Shown here: one piece after another, positions 24,566 to 53,620 of the stretch
Position numbering within the stretch: position 1 is the stretch's first letter
Layout of the letters: the number at the start of each line of letters is the position of its first letter
Assembly (NCBI RefSeq): GCF_027172205.1
Contig: NC_070604.1
Span: 65,303,023 to 65,367,022 of the forward strand
Origin: Podarcis raffonei
Taxonomy: Eukaryota; Chordata; Lepidosauria; Squamata; Lacertidae
Reading direction: 5' to 3'
DNA length: 64,000 bases
Notes under the pieces: generated by a model
What the model saw: the letters and a program-made list of their open reading frames with translations, nothing else
Databases searched by the model: none
What the model was told of the DNA's origin: nothing
Translations under genes and position numbers: made by a program

Positions 24566-26574
24566 CCAGACAGTGCGTTGCAGCAAAAACACTGAAGAAT
24601 CTTGAAGCACCTTAAATAATAACAGATTTATTCTAGCATAAGCTTTTGTGGAGTAGAGACCACTTCAGCTGCCTGAAGTGTTAGCCTCAGTTGGCAGGAA
24701 TAAACATAAGTGTAGAGAGAGAAAAAGATGGGAATGGAAAATTTAAAAATACAGACTGTGAAAAACTGAAATGTATTCAGAATGAGTACAGTGGTCGTTT
24801 CCAACAGCAGTAAGTCGTGATAACAGCCCGTACTTTTTGCATTTCATTGCCATTTGCCTTTTCAGTTTACATTTTTCTTCATTACACCCATATGTCCATT
24901 GTATATAATTTTGGGGCCAGCTCAGGATAGATAACACATCAGGACTCTTAAGCCATAAATGCTTATGCTGTAATAAATGTGTTCATCTTTAACTTGCCAT
25001 GTGACTCTTTTGTTGTGCTTGAAGAGAGCTCTACTGAATTCAACAGGATTTTCTTCCAAGTATATGGGCATAGGACTGAGGCCTTATTCCTTCTCTGGCA
25101 TAGGCGGGGATCAAAACTTAATAATAGCAATGTTGTGATTTCATGGAAGAACTGTTATCTCTTTACTGCAGCTGGGTGCATGAGTCTGGACGGGAGGATA
25201 GGCAGGCTTATATATTCATCTGTATATTCTCAACAGATTGGCAAAAGTGCTCAGGGCGTTTTAGAAGCAGAACCTCTACAATCCAAAGATTAACCCTTTT
25301 GAAAAAACTAGGCACATACAAATCAATGCAATATCTACATATGATTGCACATATAATCTAAACCAGTGATGAACAACTTATATATATTAGGGACTATTAT
25401 GTTTTCCATACAGTGGGGTATATGTATTGTGGGAGTCACTTACTGGTTGGTCTCCATGATAAGGCTAATGCCGTGAATATTATAAATTACAAATATTTGT
25501 ATTCCATGCTATCAGAACAACTCACAGTTTTAAAATACAGTTACAGATAGGTAGCCGTGTTGGTTGTTTTAGTTTTAAAATAGTTATTTAAAAAACCCTC
25601 ATTATAAATATTTACCACTACCAGCAGCATAAATACGTACAGCTTCAGGATTAAAAATAACCAAAAGTTAACACTAAAGACTACTGGTAAAGCAGATGGC
25701 CAGGCCAAGCTAATACTGTACTTATCTGGTCAGTTGGCAAGTTCCATTATGCATATGTTAAATATTAAAACCCGTGTGGAGTTAAAGTGTGGAAGATATA
25801 TATTTCTTACAACTTGAAAACACGGCAATCTTTTTTTACTAGTGGAAATGTCAGCAACCTTTTTCTTTATTTTAAACTTGCACTGATTACTGTTGTTTGG
25901 CTACAAGCAGTCAGAGAAAATAGGCATGTGAGATATCAGTTAGCCTAAAAACAGCTTATATGGTTCAGAATTGCTGAGATCTTGAGATTCCTTGTCACAG
26001 CAGCAGTCCACTAGGTGGCATCCTGTTATGCATGGCAGAGTACACTGTGGCTCAGTATCAGTGCTTTTTGCACCTTTTGGAGCTCCTGTACGCTGCAACA
26101 GCTCGTAGATGGAGTTTAGTCCAAACAGTTCGTTAGTAGGGGAGGAACCGAGTTTTCCATGGAAGATTTCTGATAAAATATTGGGGCACGTTTTTTCTTG
26201 AAGATGTTCTCCCCACACATACAATGGCTTAGAATCCACATTGCCATACTCATGAATGTTGCAGTTGGGATTAAAGCATGCATAATGGTTGCAACCCTGT
26301 TCAGAAAATTGGCAATATCTCCACCATATAGCAACCATTCAGAACTCTAAAAGGAACCCTTGGTCTAGGTTTGCTTCAGTAAGAACAGTTAAAATGCTAA
26401 GTGCAACAGAAGATGTGGCAACCTGCAGCTTGGCAGCAACTTTACATTAAAAACTTCAGCGATGGCCTCAAACAAAATTTAGCTGGAAACCAATGTTGTA
26501 GGCCACGAACTTAGCATTATTTCATCCAGTTAATTATATAATTGCGTTATTTTTTTTAGTCACTCATTGGTACA

Positions 26575-27480
26575 TATTTGAATTAGCATTCAATACTTGC
26601 AGATGTGAGTTTCCATAGATTCCTATGCATGATGGGTGGGTTGCAGTTGTGTTCAGTCTTTGCTGCACAGCTACTCCAAATAGTATGGGGATCATCTGTA
26701 GTTTCCCCCTTATGCATGGCTCTAAACTTTTGTGTTAACTTTTGAATCTTCCACAATTCCTGATACCATGTCTCCAACATACTAGGACATGATTCTTTCC
26801 AATATCTCACTATTACTAATCTGGCAGCAGTCAATAAACTCTTCATGACTTACAGTCTTCAAGTTGTCATCAAAAACCATGATTAAAACTAGCTTTGAAT
26901 CTGGTGTACTTGTCTGGTTTGTTATTTTATCTCCCCCAAAGTGTGACCTTTTCACATGGCCACCACATATGGAACATTGTTCTTCATTCTCTACACCTCT
27001 TCGACCCTCTGGGGAAGAGGATTCTGTTATTAAGTGTATGTAGAATGAGGTATCATTTGAATACCACTTTAACAGATTTTTCTGTAATCCTTGCTGATAC
27101 TGATTTAAAAGGTAGTTTTCTCCAGAGCCTTTTTCAATTGTTCTCATCATTTTTTTTGTAGGTCTTGTTCCCATGTTTTCTGCAGACTCTCATATGACCC
27201 TAGCATTTCCACCTCCAATATTTCATGTCTATCCAATAACAAGACTTTCCTAAGGTTTGTGGCTTGAGCAATTAAACTTTCCATTAGCGTGAGAGGTCTG
27301 GTCACTTGAGGAGCAATTTCCAGGATGGTTGTAAATTGTCTACCTTGATGGATTTGAAAGCAAGTGTAACTTCATTCAGCTAATTGTTCTTCAGATAGGT
27401 CTCCTTATGTGGGTCTTACACCCAGTTAAAAGTTCCTTATCTGGAATGGGCCAACTTCTTCCCAACCTTTAAAATTATAT
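26575..27480 (-). mobile_element. L1 LINE remnant, ORF2 C-terminal region
   Basis: On the minus strand, frames around 26583-26846 and 26782-27174 give TAARLVIVRYWKESCPSMLE followed by TWYQELWKIQKLTQKFR, the typical C-terminal end of L1 ORF2. Upstream are LLKWYSND, CSICGGHVKRSHFGG and KITNQTSTPDSKLVL, matching the zinc-knuckle-like part and the following segment. The two blocks are in overlapping frames, so at least one frameshift separates them. Old and inactive; the reverse transcriptase core is not recognised here. Confidence 0.75.
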
Positions 27481-28403
27481 TTATCCCTGCTAAATGGCTG
27501 CAAGTAAAGGGCTCTAGATATATTTACATAAAAGGTGGGTTGATTATCTGACATGATGGCTAGATTTTCCTCTGAAAGGCATCTGCACTCTGAACAGGAA
27601 CTATGCCTTTCCCATAGGACAGATGTGCCAGTTTACCTTTCTCTGCTGAATTTGGACTAAGAAATTCCTATGCTGACCATGAAACAGCAAGCTATTCTAT
27701 GGTAACAATTACACTATCCTTTTACTCCAAACATCAGCTGTGGAACTTTGTTTAAAGTCTTGTTAAATGCATTATTAGTAAACTGCATTCAGAGTCCTCT
27801 TATATAAATGCGCCATTGGTAAGTTTAACTATTTTCTTCTGTCCTGGACTATTATGGAATACCCTCTCCTAATCACAAAGCCCTGCTACGTTTATCTAAG
27901 CTTGTGTTTAAGAAGAGTAAGATGGAAATATATGGGCGTCAGTTAACAAAGACACAATTTCATGACCAGAGGTTAAAATGCTCCTAGTTTGGGTTTTTCC
28001 TAGGTATCACCAGTGATGAAAATTGCAGTGTGTATGGGAAGGTGGTGAATGCTATGTCAATTGGGGATTTGGAGCCAGCAGTAAAGTTAATTTGCCATTT
28101 TCCCCTTATGCATCTGGGTTTAACAGTCATGCCTGGTGTATGCCAGGGTAAAAGTGGAGTAGCTATTTTTCTGGGAAAGAGGTCTAAAAGAAAAGAGTTG
28201 ATCTGATGTCTCTTGGCTTCCTTCACCAAGCTGCTGTTATGCCAGAAGGCAGTGGAGGAACTTTGTTCTCCCAAACTAAACACATGGTGTCTCCCTGGTG
28301 TGAGAAGGGAAGGTTAAATCTTAAGACTTCAAGCAGTCAGGTTTGCAGAGATGCAAACCAGTATTTGCTCACATATATTTTTAATCACACATTCTGAAGA
28401 GTG

Positions 28404-28421
28404 GTGTGTGTGTGTGTGTGT
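28404..28421. repeat. (GT)n microsatellite
   Basis: Nine GT units. Confidence 0.95.
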
Positions 28422-29376
28422 TGGGGATGGGAAGAGTAGCACAGTGCAGAAAAACATCCCAAATCTCTATGGAAACACAGGATACATATTTTCTCTCAAA
28501 TGGGAGTTTTACATCTTGATTTTTTTTAAAGAGGCTCTCGGATCCTTAAGGGCAATTTCTACTACATCAGTACAAAGCACATTACAATCCTTTTGCCTCA
28601 CTTCTTCTCACATATTAACCACCTTTGGCTTAGATTTTGAATCCAGCTCTTTCCTACTCCAGCTGCTACACCTGTGGCTACCGTTATCAAATGCAGCATT
28701 CAAATATGTCCACATTTGACAAGGTTTGCTGCCAAAGAAACCTTGATAAGAAAAGCCTTGGTTTGAGGCCAACCCCTAAATACTTGCTCCAACCCAGCTA
28801 GAGTTCATAAGTATGCAAAAGCAGATTTCTACTTGAATCTCTCTAGCAAGGAACTTTATGAGCCAATGAATGCTGGGCAGTGCACAATTCAGCTGTCAAA
28901 GACTACGAACTGAAAACTTAGTTAGAAAATCAGTGACACTACATGTCAGCTGTCTGGGAGGAGAAAATGGGGCTGGATTTGGTTTCCCTTGCTCTCCTTC
29001 CAGTAAAACTGGCAGATTGGCTGTTTTTCCAACAGAGCTGTGTGTACAGAGCGACAGCAACCTGTGATAAGCACATGGAACCATAGTTCACTATCTGAGA
29101 CTTTGCATATACAGAGTGCTTGGGTATTATTCTGGGAGGACAGATCTCAACAGGATTATTAGTTTTTTGACTGGTGTTGGTCAGTATGTAACCGATAAAA
29201 CAGCTCCGTGTAAGGTGGCACTTGAGAAAACTAGAAACAAGTGTGTTACGCCTAGTGCTATGTCTTGTCAAGGTGAACATCTGGTATAGAGCTATCCTGC
29301 TGAGAAGGATGTAAAGGGTTTTGATTTAAAGTCTATAATTTGTACAATGCCTTTTTTGGTGATGATTGCTCTTCTT

Positions 29377-29446
29377 CACAAAGGAGAAGTCAATCAATCC
29401 TTTTATTTGCAAAAACCAAGATGGATTAATTGACTTCTCCTTTGTG
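29377..29446. other. 70-nt fold-back hairpin, 24-bp stem
   Basis: Arm 29377-29400 (CACAAAGGAGAAGTCAATCA start) is the reverse complement of 29423-29446 with one mismatch (C opposite A). The loop is 22 nt (29401-29422). The stem continues outward after a T-C mismatch with pairs T29375-A29448, C29374-G29449, T29373-G29450 and T29372-A29451. Size and shape are those of a pre-miRNA, but nothing shows that it is transcribed. Confidence 0.6.
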
Positions 29447-29622
29447 CAGGAAACCAAGGTGCCTGCCTTGTCAAAAACCGCTTCTGCAGCTTACGTCAGT
29501 TTCCAAAGCAGTTTGGCCTGCGGGATAGAGATCTGTTGCTTGATTTCTTACAATTCTGTGGTTCTTTGGATCTTAGCTGAAATTTCTTGGCATTTCTCTC
29601 TTTTTTACACACACTACAAAAA

Positions 29623-29644
29623 TGTGTGTGTGTGTGTGTGTGTG
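29623..29644. repeat. (TG)n microsatellite
   Basis: Eleven TG units. Confidence 0.95.
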
Positions 29645-30162
29645 TCTTTCTGAAATCAGCCTAAAAACAAGTCATGTTAGTGTATATATTTCAGTGGGAA
29701 GTGTCCTATTTCTAGATGTACTTTATTGATAAAAGTAGATAGAATCAGCAGCCAAGGCTACACACAAGGCAAAGCAAATTAATAAAACAGCTGCTTCTGG
29801 GACTCTAATTGTCCTCGGAGCTCTTTCCCCATTTGTGTCAAAGCCATTTTCTTTAAAAACCTAACAGTTGCTGTTTAGACTCAGCCCTTAGCTGAAAGCT
29901 CTCCTGCTAGTCTTGCTCCAAATACAACCCTGGAATGGATTGCCTGCCAACCATTGGACATTTTGGGGGGAGGTTTAAAAAAAAATACAATCTTTTATCA
30001 GTGCTCAAAACCTGCCAAGGTAATTAAAGGCCACGTTGCATATACAGGACATGAATGGAGAGCCCTGCAGACTTTCAAATGTTTAAATTATAAGGAGCAA
30101 CTTGCTTTTTTAAACAGCTGCCTTGTAAGAGTGTCACTTTATTGTATGCAAAGGGAAGAACT

Positions 30163-30557
30163 AATTTTACAAATTTCACAATCACAATACATAATACATA
30201 CCTTATTCCTTTTAATCTTAATACTTTAACTCTAAACAAGTTTGTACTTCCTTCCCTCCGTCTGGTTTCTCTATATTTTCTTTATATTTATGCATTTGTC
30301 ATGTTTACATTTTATGTGTCCTTACTACTATGGAATAATACTATTCAAAATTTCATTAAATATACATCCTTCAACAAATATATTGTTGTAATATATTTGT
30401 TCAATGTTCTTAAATCCAAAATGAATGATTTTTAATAAACATTATGAGGTCTATTTCAGTCCCGCGAGTGTCTTTATTTGTAAAAAATTGTGAAATTTGT
30501 AAAATGTGTAAAACCAATAAAGATCATTTTAAAAACAAACAAAAAACAAACAAACAA
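30163..30557 (+). mobile_element. Retroposed fragment, L1-type 3' end, with target-site duplication
   Basis: An A-rich/AAAC tail (about 30531-30557) follows AAAACCAATAAAGATCATTT, an L1-like 3' end with a poly(A) signal. The insert is framed by an exact 14-bp duplication, CAAAGGGAAGAACT at 30149-30162 and 30558-30571. Its first bases (TTTTACAAATTTCACAAT at 30165-30182) are the reverse complement of ATTGTGAAATTTGTAAAA at 30488-30505, suggesting a 5' inversion during insertion. About 395 bp, inserted by target-primed reverse transcription. The short open frames inside are incidental. Confidence 0.75.
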
Positions 30558-31270
30558 ACAAAGGGAAGAACTGATGAGGCTACAATACAAGCTTTCAATA
30601 TTGGTTCAATAAGCCTTTCATTTGTTTAAGTTGTTGTTCATATTTATGCTTCTTGTTGTGCCTGCGTAGAGATATGAAAGCTCATAAAAATGTGGAGGGG
30701 GAGGGGGGACAGTTTTCACCCTATTTTCACAAAGCAGTTCCTCCTAACTCCGCCCCCCCCCAAAATGGAAAGTTTTGGACATGTGAAAGGGTAAAGGCAC
30801 TTGTTTCAACCCAGGCAAACCATCAGCTTCTAGACATCCATGATAAATATGATAACAATTATAAAGCAGCAGAAACTGACAGTGATATCTTAATAACAAG
30901 ACTGATTAAATTTCATATAGTATTGAGTCTTTGTCTTTGTCTTGCCCCTGCTCACCCTGTTTTCACAGCTCCTTTTATGGAAGAAATGCCTTTTGTCTGC
31001 CTGACCGTGTGAAGGGCTTCTACTCCTACTCAGAGTAGACATACTGAAGTCAATAGGAATGAGGGATGTCCAGTGATGGCCATCTGTGAACAGAACATAT
31101 TTCAGCTGCTGCAACAGGCCTTCACCTTTATTTCTTCCCCCTATAGCCAACCATGTACCCCCAAAGTCTGCTCTAGAGGGCGGGGTTTGGTGAGGGCACA
31201 GGAGATGAAGAAGGGGACACTCACTCAAACATCATTAGATGTCACCCTGCTGCTGCAATCCTGCCCATCA

Positions 31271-31405
31271 CAGATGGGAAACCTGTGACCCTTCAGATGT
31301 TGTTAGACTGCAACTCCCACCACCCCTGACTATTGGCTGGGCTGCCTGGGGCTAATGGGAGTCCTACAACTCCTGGAGGACCAGATGTTCCTGATCCCAG
31401 CTATC
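31271..31405. mobile_element. Palindromic hAT-like MITE remnant
   Basis: Left arm GACCCTTCAGATGTTGTTAG and GCAACTCCCACCACCCCTGA; right arm TAATGGGAGTCCTACAACTC and GGACCAGATGTTCC. Related to the element at 24427. Confidence 0.7.
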
Positions 31406-31630
31406 CATGCTTGGGAGTAAAGTTATTTTAAGTTTATTTATAGGCCCCTTTGGAGGGAGGCACAGCCCCCCCCATAATCCCATTGAACTAGGCAGGACTT
31501 CCAAATAAACATTAATAGGATCGGACTTTCTCAAAATAGATCATCTGAGTAGGAATTCAAAAATTGCTAGACACAGGTAACTAGTGTGTGGTATAGATTA
31601 CCAAAAGGTAATTGGAATAATAAGGATAAG

Positions 31631-31666
31631 CTTCTTTTTCTTCTTCTTCTTCTTCTTCTTCTTCTT
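31631..31666. repeat. (TTC)n microsatellite
   Basis: CTT/TTC array with one T-rich interruption near its start. Confidence 0.93.
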
Positions 31667-32031
31667 TAAAAAAATGAACTTCAAAATCTTCTCAATTGTG
31701 TGTACGTGTGATATATAAGCAGTGGGAACCTGCAGCCAATTGCAGCTTCTAAGCCTGTGGAGACGATGGTCTACAATTTTTTACATTTTTAAAACACAGA
31801 CATGATTTCTCAGTAGGAAATGAGAAATGTGTTACAAGTTGCTTGTTTCATATGAATAGAAATAATGTTTGTAGTGTTCGTGTCTCCCAAGTTTTCATTC
31901 TTCCCTTCATCAAACAGGAATGGATCCTCTCACCTGCCAACCACACTAAACTCTAATATGTACTTAAAGCATTTATCATCAAATTGTGAGACTGAAGACA
32001 GATTAATAAGGGAGAGGCACAAACTGTATGT

Positions 32032-32112
32032 TTAAGGCTGCAACCCAAAAACACATATCTGAGAGTAAATTCCATTCAACTTCCAGGTAGACATGCATAG
32101 GACTGCACTGTG
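32032..32112. repeat. Copy of dispersed GGGACTTACT-type repeat
   Basis: AGAGTAAATTCCATTCAACTT followed by AGGTAGACATGCATAGGACT and GCACTG. It matches other copies in the window (for example 4631-4700 and 43934-43982). Family name unknown to me. Confidence 0.55.
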
Positions 32113-32783
32113 AAAAGCACCTTGCATCATCCTTACCTATAACTATTAATCAAATATATTCATCACACAAATGATGTCCAAGGTGCTATGCAAGGCATAG
32201 AAGGGACATATTCTCTGTGCAGAAAACTTACCATTTAAAGTCCAAACCAGTTTGCTTATTGAAATGCTGTATTTGAAATCAGTGAGGCCTAATTCCAAGT
32301 TTAACGCTTAAGAAATGAGGTGCTAATATAGCTACCTTAACGTTACCTCCCCCCCACCCCCAAAATGCCCTTCTGCCATGCACAATGTGAAATTATTATA
32401 TGTCAATGGAAGCCAAGCATGGGAGGCAAGTGGCAGATGTATTCATTTTTATTATTTAACCATCAGGAACATACTTCATCCCTTTTCAGAATTTGTTTAT
32501 CTATTTAATAGAGAAATAAAAATAGTGCAACAACTGTGGCTCTGACTTGCCTAACTATTGGAATTGTCCATAATATACAAATCTATAAGGCACTGCTTGA
32601 CTGCTTCCCAGCCTGTTGAGTTGCTCAGCATGCACATTCTGCAGGAATAAGAGCTCCATGTCAAACTGCTAGGCCATTCATTATTAGAACAGCAAGGCCC
32701 TCTTCTGGATTGTAATCAGAATACGGTCAAGGAACAACCCAATAAGCACTGAAGTGCCAGCTCTAAGCTTTAGGCATTTCTTA

Positions 32784-32992
32784 TAAACAGGGACCGCTTA
32801 CTGGCGGGAAGGTAAACGGCGTTTCTGTGTGCTGCGCTGGCTCGCCAGATGCAGCTTTGTCACGCTGGCCATGTGACCCGGAAGTGTCTCCGGACAGCGC
32901 TGGCCCCCGGCCTCTTGAGTGAGATGGGCGCACAACCCCAGAGTCTGTAAAGACTGGCCCGTACGGGCAGGGGTACCTTTACCTTTACCTTT
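32784..32992 (+). repeat. Sauria-type SINE, 5' truncated
   Basis: Starts within the body (ACCGCTTACTGGCGGGAAGG), continues GTAAACGGCGTTTCTGTG, GGCCATGTGACCCGGAAGTG and CACAACCCCAGAGTCTG, and ends GGGGTACCTTTACCTTTACC. The tRNA head is missing, as expected from incomplete reverse transcription. Confidence 0.88.
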
Positions 32993-33504
32993 TATTGCCA
33001 TTTTCCTGCCTAGTTACCTTATACTAAGAAAAGTTCCTCTGGAAATCTACTTCTCAATATTCCTCTTTGAACTTTTTTTATTTTTACAAAAAAACCCCAA
33101 TAAAGCAATCTATAAAACTTATGAAACAGAATATTCATTCAAAAAATACTGGGTATGCTAGACTTCTGTTTTCAAGGCGGTTTTCTATCACAAGCATATA
33201 AGAAAAAGAAACTGTCTGTTTGCTAACTGCAGTGGCAGCGTAACCTGAAAAAGTACACACAACCAAACATGGTCATAAACCATGGTTTGTCAACTTAGAC
33301 ATCATGAACAAACCATAGTCAAGCTTTCTTAATCATGAATGTCTTAACTGAGCTCAATATAAACAAGCCATTGCCTGGGATTTCCTAGCTTACCTTCAAA
33401 TTCCTCCAAATTATGTATACATTGGAAACGTGCACTACGGTGATGAGGAAAGCAGCTTACTTTTAAGTAATACCAACTATAAATCTGTCTAGGATACAAG
33501 GGAA

Positions 33505-33645
33505 AGGGCTGTAGCACATTGGAAGAGAACATATTTTATGGGGAGAAGGTCCCAATTTCATCCCCCTGTTTCCAGTTAAGTAGTCCATAGATAGACCAAT
33601 GGTCTGACTCAATATGACAGCTTCGTATGTCCTAGAGCTAATAAG
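33505..33645 (+). repeat. tRNA-Ala-like SINE, degraded
   Basis: GGCTGTAGCACATTGGAAGA resembles a tRNA head (TGTAGCTCAGTGGTAGAGCA). It is followed by GAAGGTCCCAATTTCATCCC (B box) and the tail AGACCAATGGTCTGACTCAA then GCTTCGTATGTCC, a common reptile SINE tail. Diverged. Confidence 0.65.
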
Positions 33646-33966
33646 ACTGGTCCTCATGACAGTCTTCAGCATAACAGCCACTGCTCACACAGGTTTCTAG
33701 CTGCTGACGCCAGGAGTGGATATGCTGGTTCTGTTCTGGCTGATGGGGCATGCAGAACTCTGAGACCACTGAATTTGTATATGTTGTTAAGTGGTTTAAA
33801 TGTAAACAGAACTTGATATGTGCATTGGCCGGTATATCATCATGTGTGTGCATGGCATCAGTGGCAAGAAGTCAGCATACCTGCCAAACTAAGGACTTTT
33901 GGGATAGCTGGTCTTCCAGCTGATCAGTTCAAAATTAGTAGGGCTACAACAGTGTCATATTAACTA

Positions 33967-34217
33967 TTTAATTATTGGAGGATACCACTCCTTTCTATTG
34001 TTCCTTATAAAAAGCCAAACATTTTAACCAAAAGCCATATTTGACAATTTGATTATTATCTTTCAATCAGTGATACTTTTGGAAATTTTAGAGTAACAGA
34101 CATGTTTTTCTCCACCTCTCAGGACTAAATACCATAGCTGAGGGAAGGTCAATACTGGCCAGCCTTTTTAAAGACTTGTCATTCTTCCAGCTTTGCTTTA
34201 CTATCCATCACAACCAC
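33967..34217 (-). other. ADAT2: ADAT2 3' UTR (candidate)
   Basis: Sequence after the ADAT2 stop on the minus strand. The nearest poly(A)-like hexamer I see is ATTAAA (plus-strand TTTAAT at 33967-33972), about 250 nt past the stop. Real cleavage could lie further left. Confidence 0.35.
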
Positions 34218-43100
<8,883 letters not shown>

Positions 43101-43368
43101 CTCTCTATAGAGGCGAGCGGGGCCGCCGCCGACACTACAGCCCCGGAACGGAGAGTACGGAGCCGATGTTTCCGGAGGGGATCGGGATCTAAACGGACCG
43201 CGCAGAGGTGGGGGACTAGAATGCAGGTAGGAGGCGGAGCGGCAGCAGCCGCTGCCTTGGCTTTGCGTGGCCGACGTCCGGGGCGGGGCTGGAGCCTTTG
43301 CGGCGGCTGCGCTACGGCGAAGAGGCGAAGGAGGCAGCGCCGAGCCCTTGCTTTCCGCGGACGCCGGG
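43101..43368. promoter_or_regulatory. Bidirectional promoter of ADAT2 (-) and PEX3 (+)
   Basis: 268 bp separate the two start codons. There is no TATA box in either usable orientation. A GC box (GGGGCGGGG, about 43280-43288) and an ETS-like TTTCCGG (about 43169-43175) are visible. Head-to-head TATA-less CpG promoters are typical of housekeeping pairs. Transcription start sites cannot be placed from sequence. Confidence 0.8.
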
Positions 43369-52605
<9,237 letters not shown>

Positions 52606-53620
52606 ACTGCACAGCGGGGTGTACATATGATCTGTAGTGCCCAGTCCTGTGAATACTTCATTTGATGACGAATCTCTTCAGAATGGTACAAGATTATTAA
52701 TCCCTGCAAAAAGAATGTCTTTTGAGAAAATACAGCACCTGGGTTTTATACTGATAGAGCTCACCAGACTTAAGTAAATTTAAGGGGGAAGTATCATTGC
52801 ACTGCAAGCCTTTGTGTTGAAGCAGTCTCAGTTACAAATCACTTGTTTACAAAAGACAGTGCAAAAATAAATAAATCTGCCTACAGTAACTCCTCCCCCC
52901 CCCGACCCCATAAGAAGTACATCTGGCTTCAAAAGTGTGCAGGCAATGTCAGGCTTCGTCTCTCTTGACCCAGTGGGGAGGTGGTTATCTTTCCCCAGTC
53001 TCCCCTCAACCCAGAGACAGTGGTTGACCTATGAAATGAGTTCACAGATTGGCTGCAGCAGGTAACACATTAAGAACAGGGGCGGGGGAGAGAGCCACTC
53101 CCACTGTACTCAGCACCTCTTCTCTTGGTGGCAGGGGAAGATCAGGAGTAGCTTGTCTCAGCACCAATCAGCTGTGAAGCAGGGTAGAACATGTCCTACG
53201 TGCCCTTCTCCTATGGCAGTTGTAAGCCATGAGAGGTTTCACTCAAAAGCTGATCATACCATCTACTACTACGAAAAGGGGAGATGCAATCAAACTTCCT
53301 TTACTCCAAGCTGTCTCTTCAACTTCTTACCTGCTAGCCTGAGTGAGTCTATAAGAATGTGAGAACAGGAGTAGGGTATGTGGCCTTCTGTGCTTTAGGC
53401 TGCTGGTTCCAAATGCATATATTTAGAACACGGTTATCTTCTGAACAATGCAATGCTGAGTGCTTACTCTACTGTTTCAGATTCAGAGTAGATGGTTCCT
53501 AGGAAATATGTTTATGCTGTTTGTAAATGGCTCTTGCTGTATACATTCATTTGTAAATATTTTTAATTGGAATATCTGTTAAATATCTGACAATAAATTA
53601 TTTTAACAAAGATCACGCCA
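52606..53620 (+). other. PEX3: PEX3 3' UTR
   Basis: About 1 kb from the stop to just past the AATAAA at 53592-53597. No other frame of interest. Confidence 0.75.
53592..53597 (+). terminator. PEX3 poly(A) signal AATAAA
   Basis: Canonical hexamer preceded by a U-rich stretch (TTGTAAATATTTTTAATTGG) and followed at about 40 nt by GTGATGTATTTGTG, a GU-rich downstream element. Confidence 0.75.

Larger units (their letters stand above)
22546..33966. other. Gene-poor spacer between the pseudogene and ADAT2
   Basis: No conserved exon seen. Supported contents are hAT-like palindromic MITEs (24012-24124, 24427-24565, 31271-31405), an L1 ORF2 remnant (26575-27480), two GT arrays (28404-28421, 29623-29644), a hairpin (29377-29446), a retroposed fragment (30163-30557), a TTC array (31631-31666), a Sauria SINE (32784-32992) and a tRNA-Ala-like SINE (33505-33645). 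A 132-codon minus-strand frame at 25940-26338 is unexplained. Confidence 0.6.
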
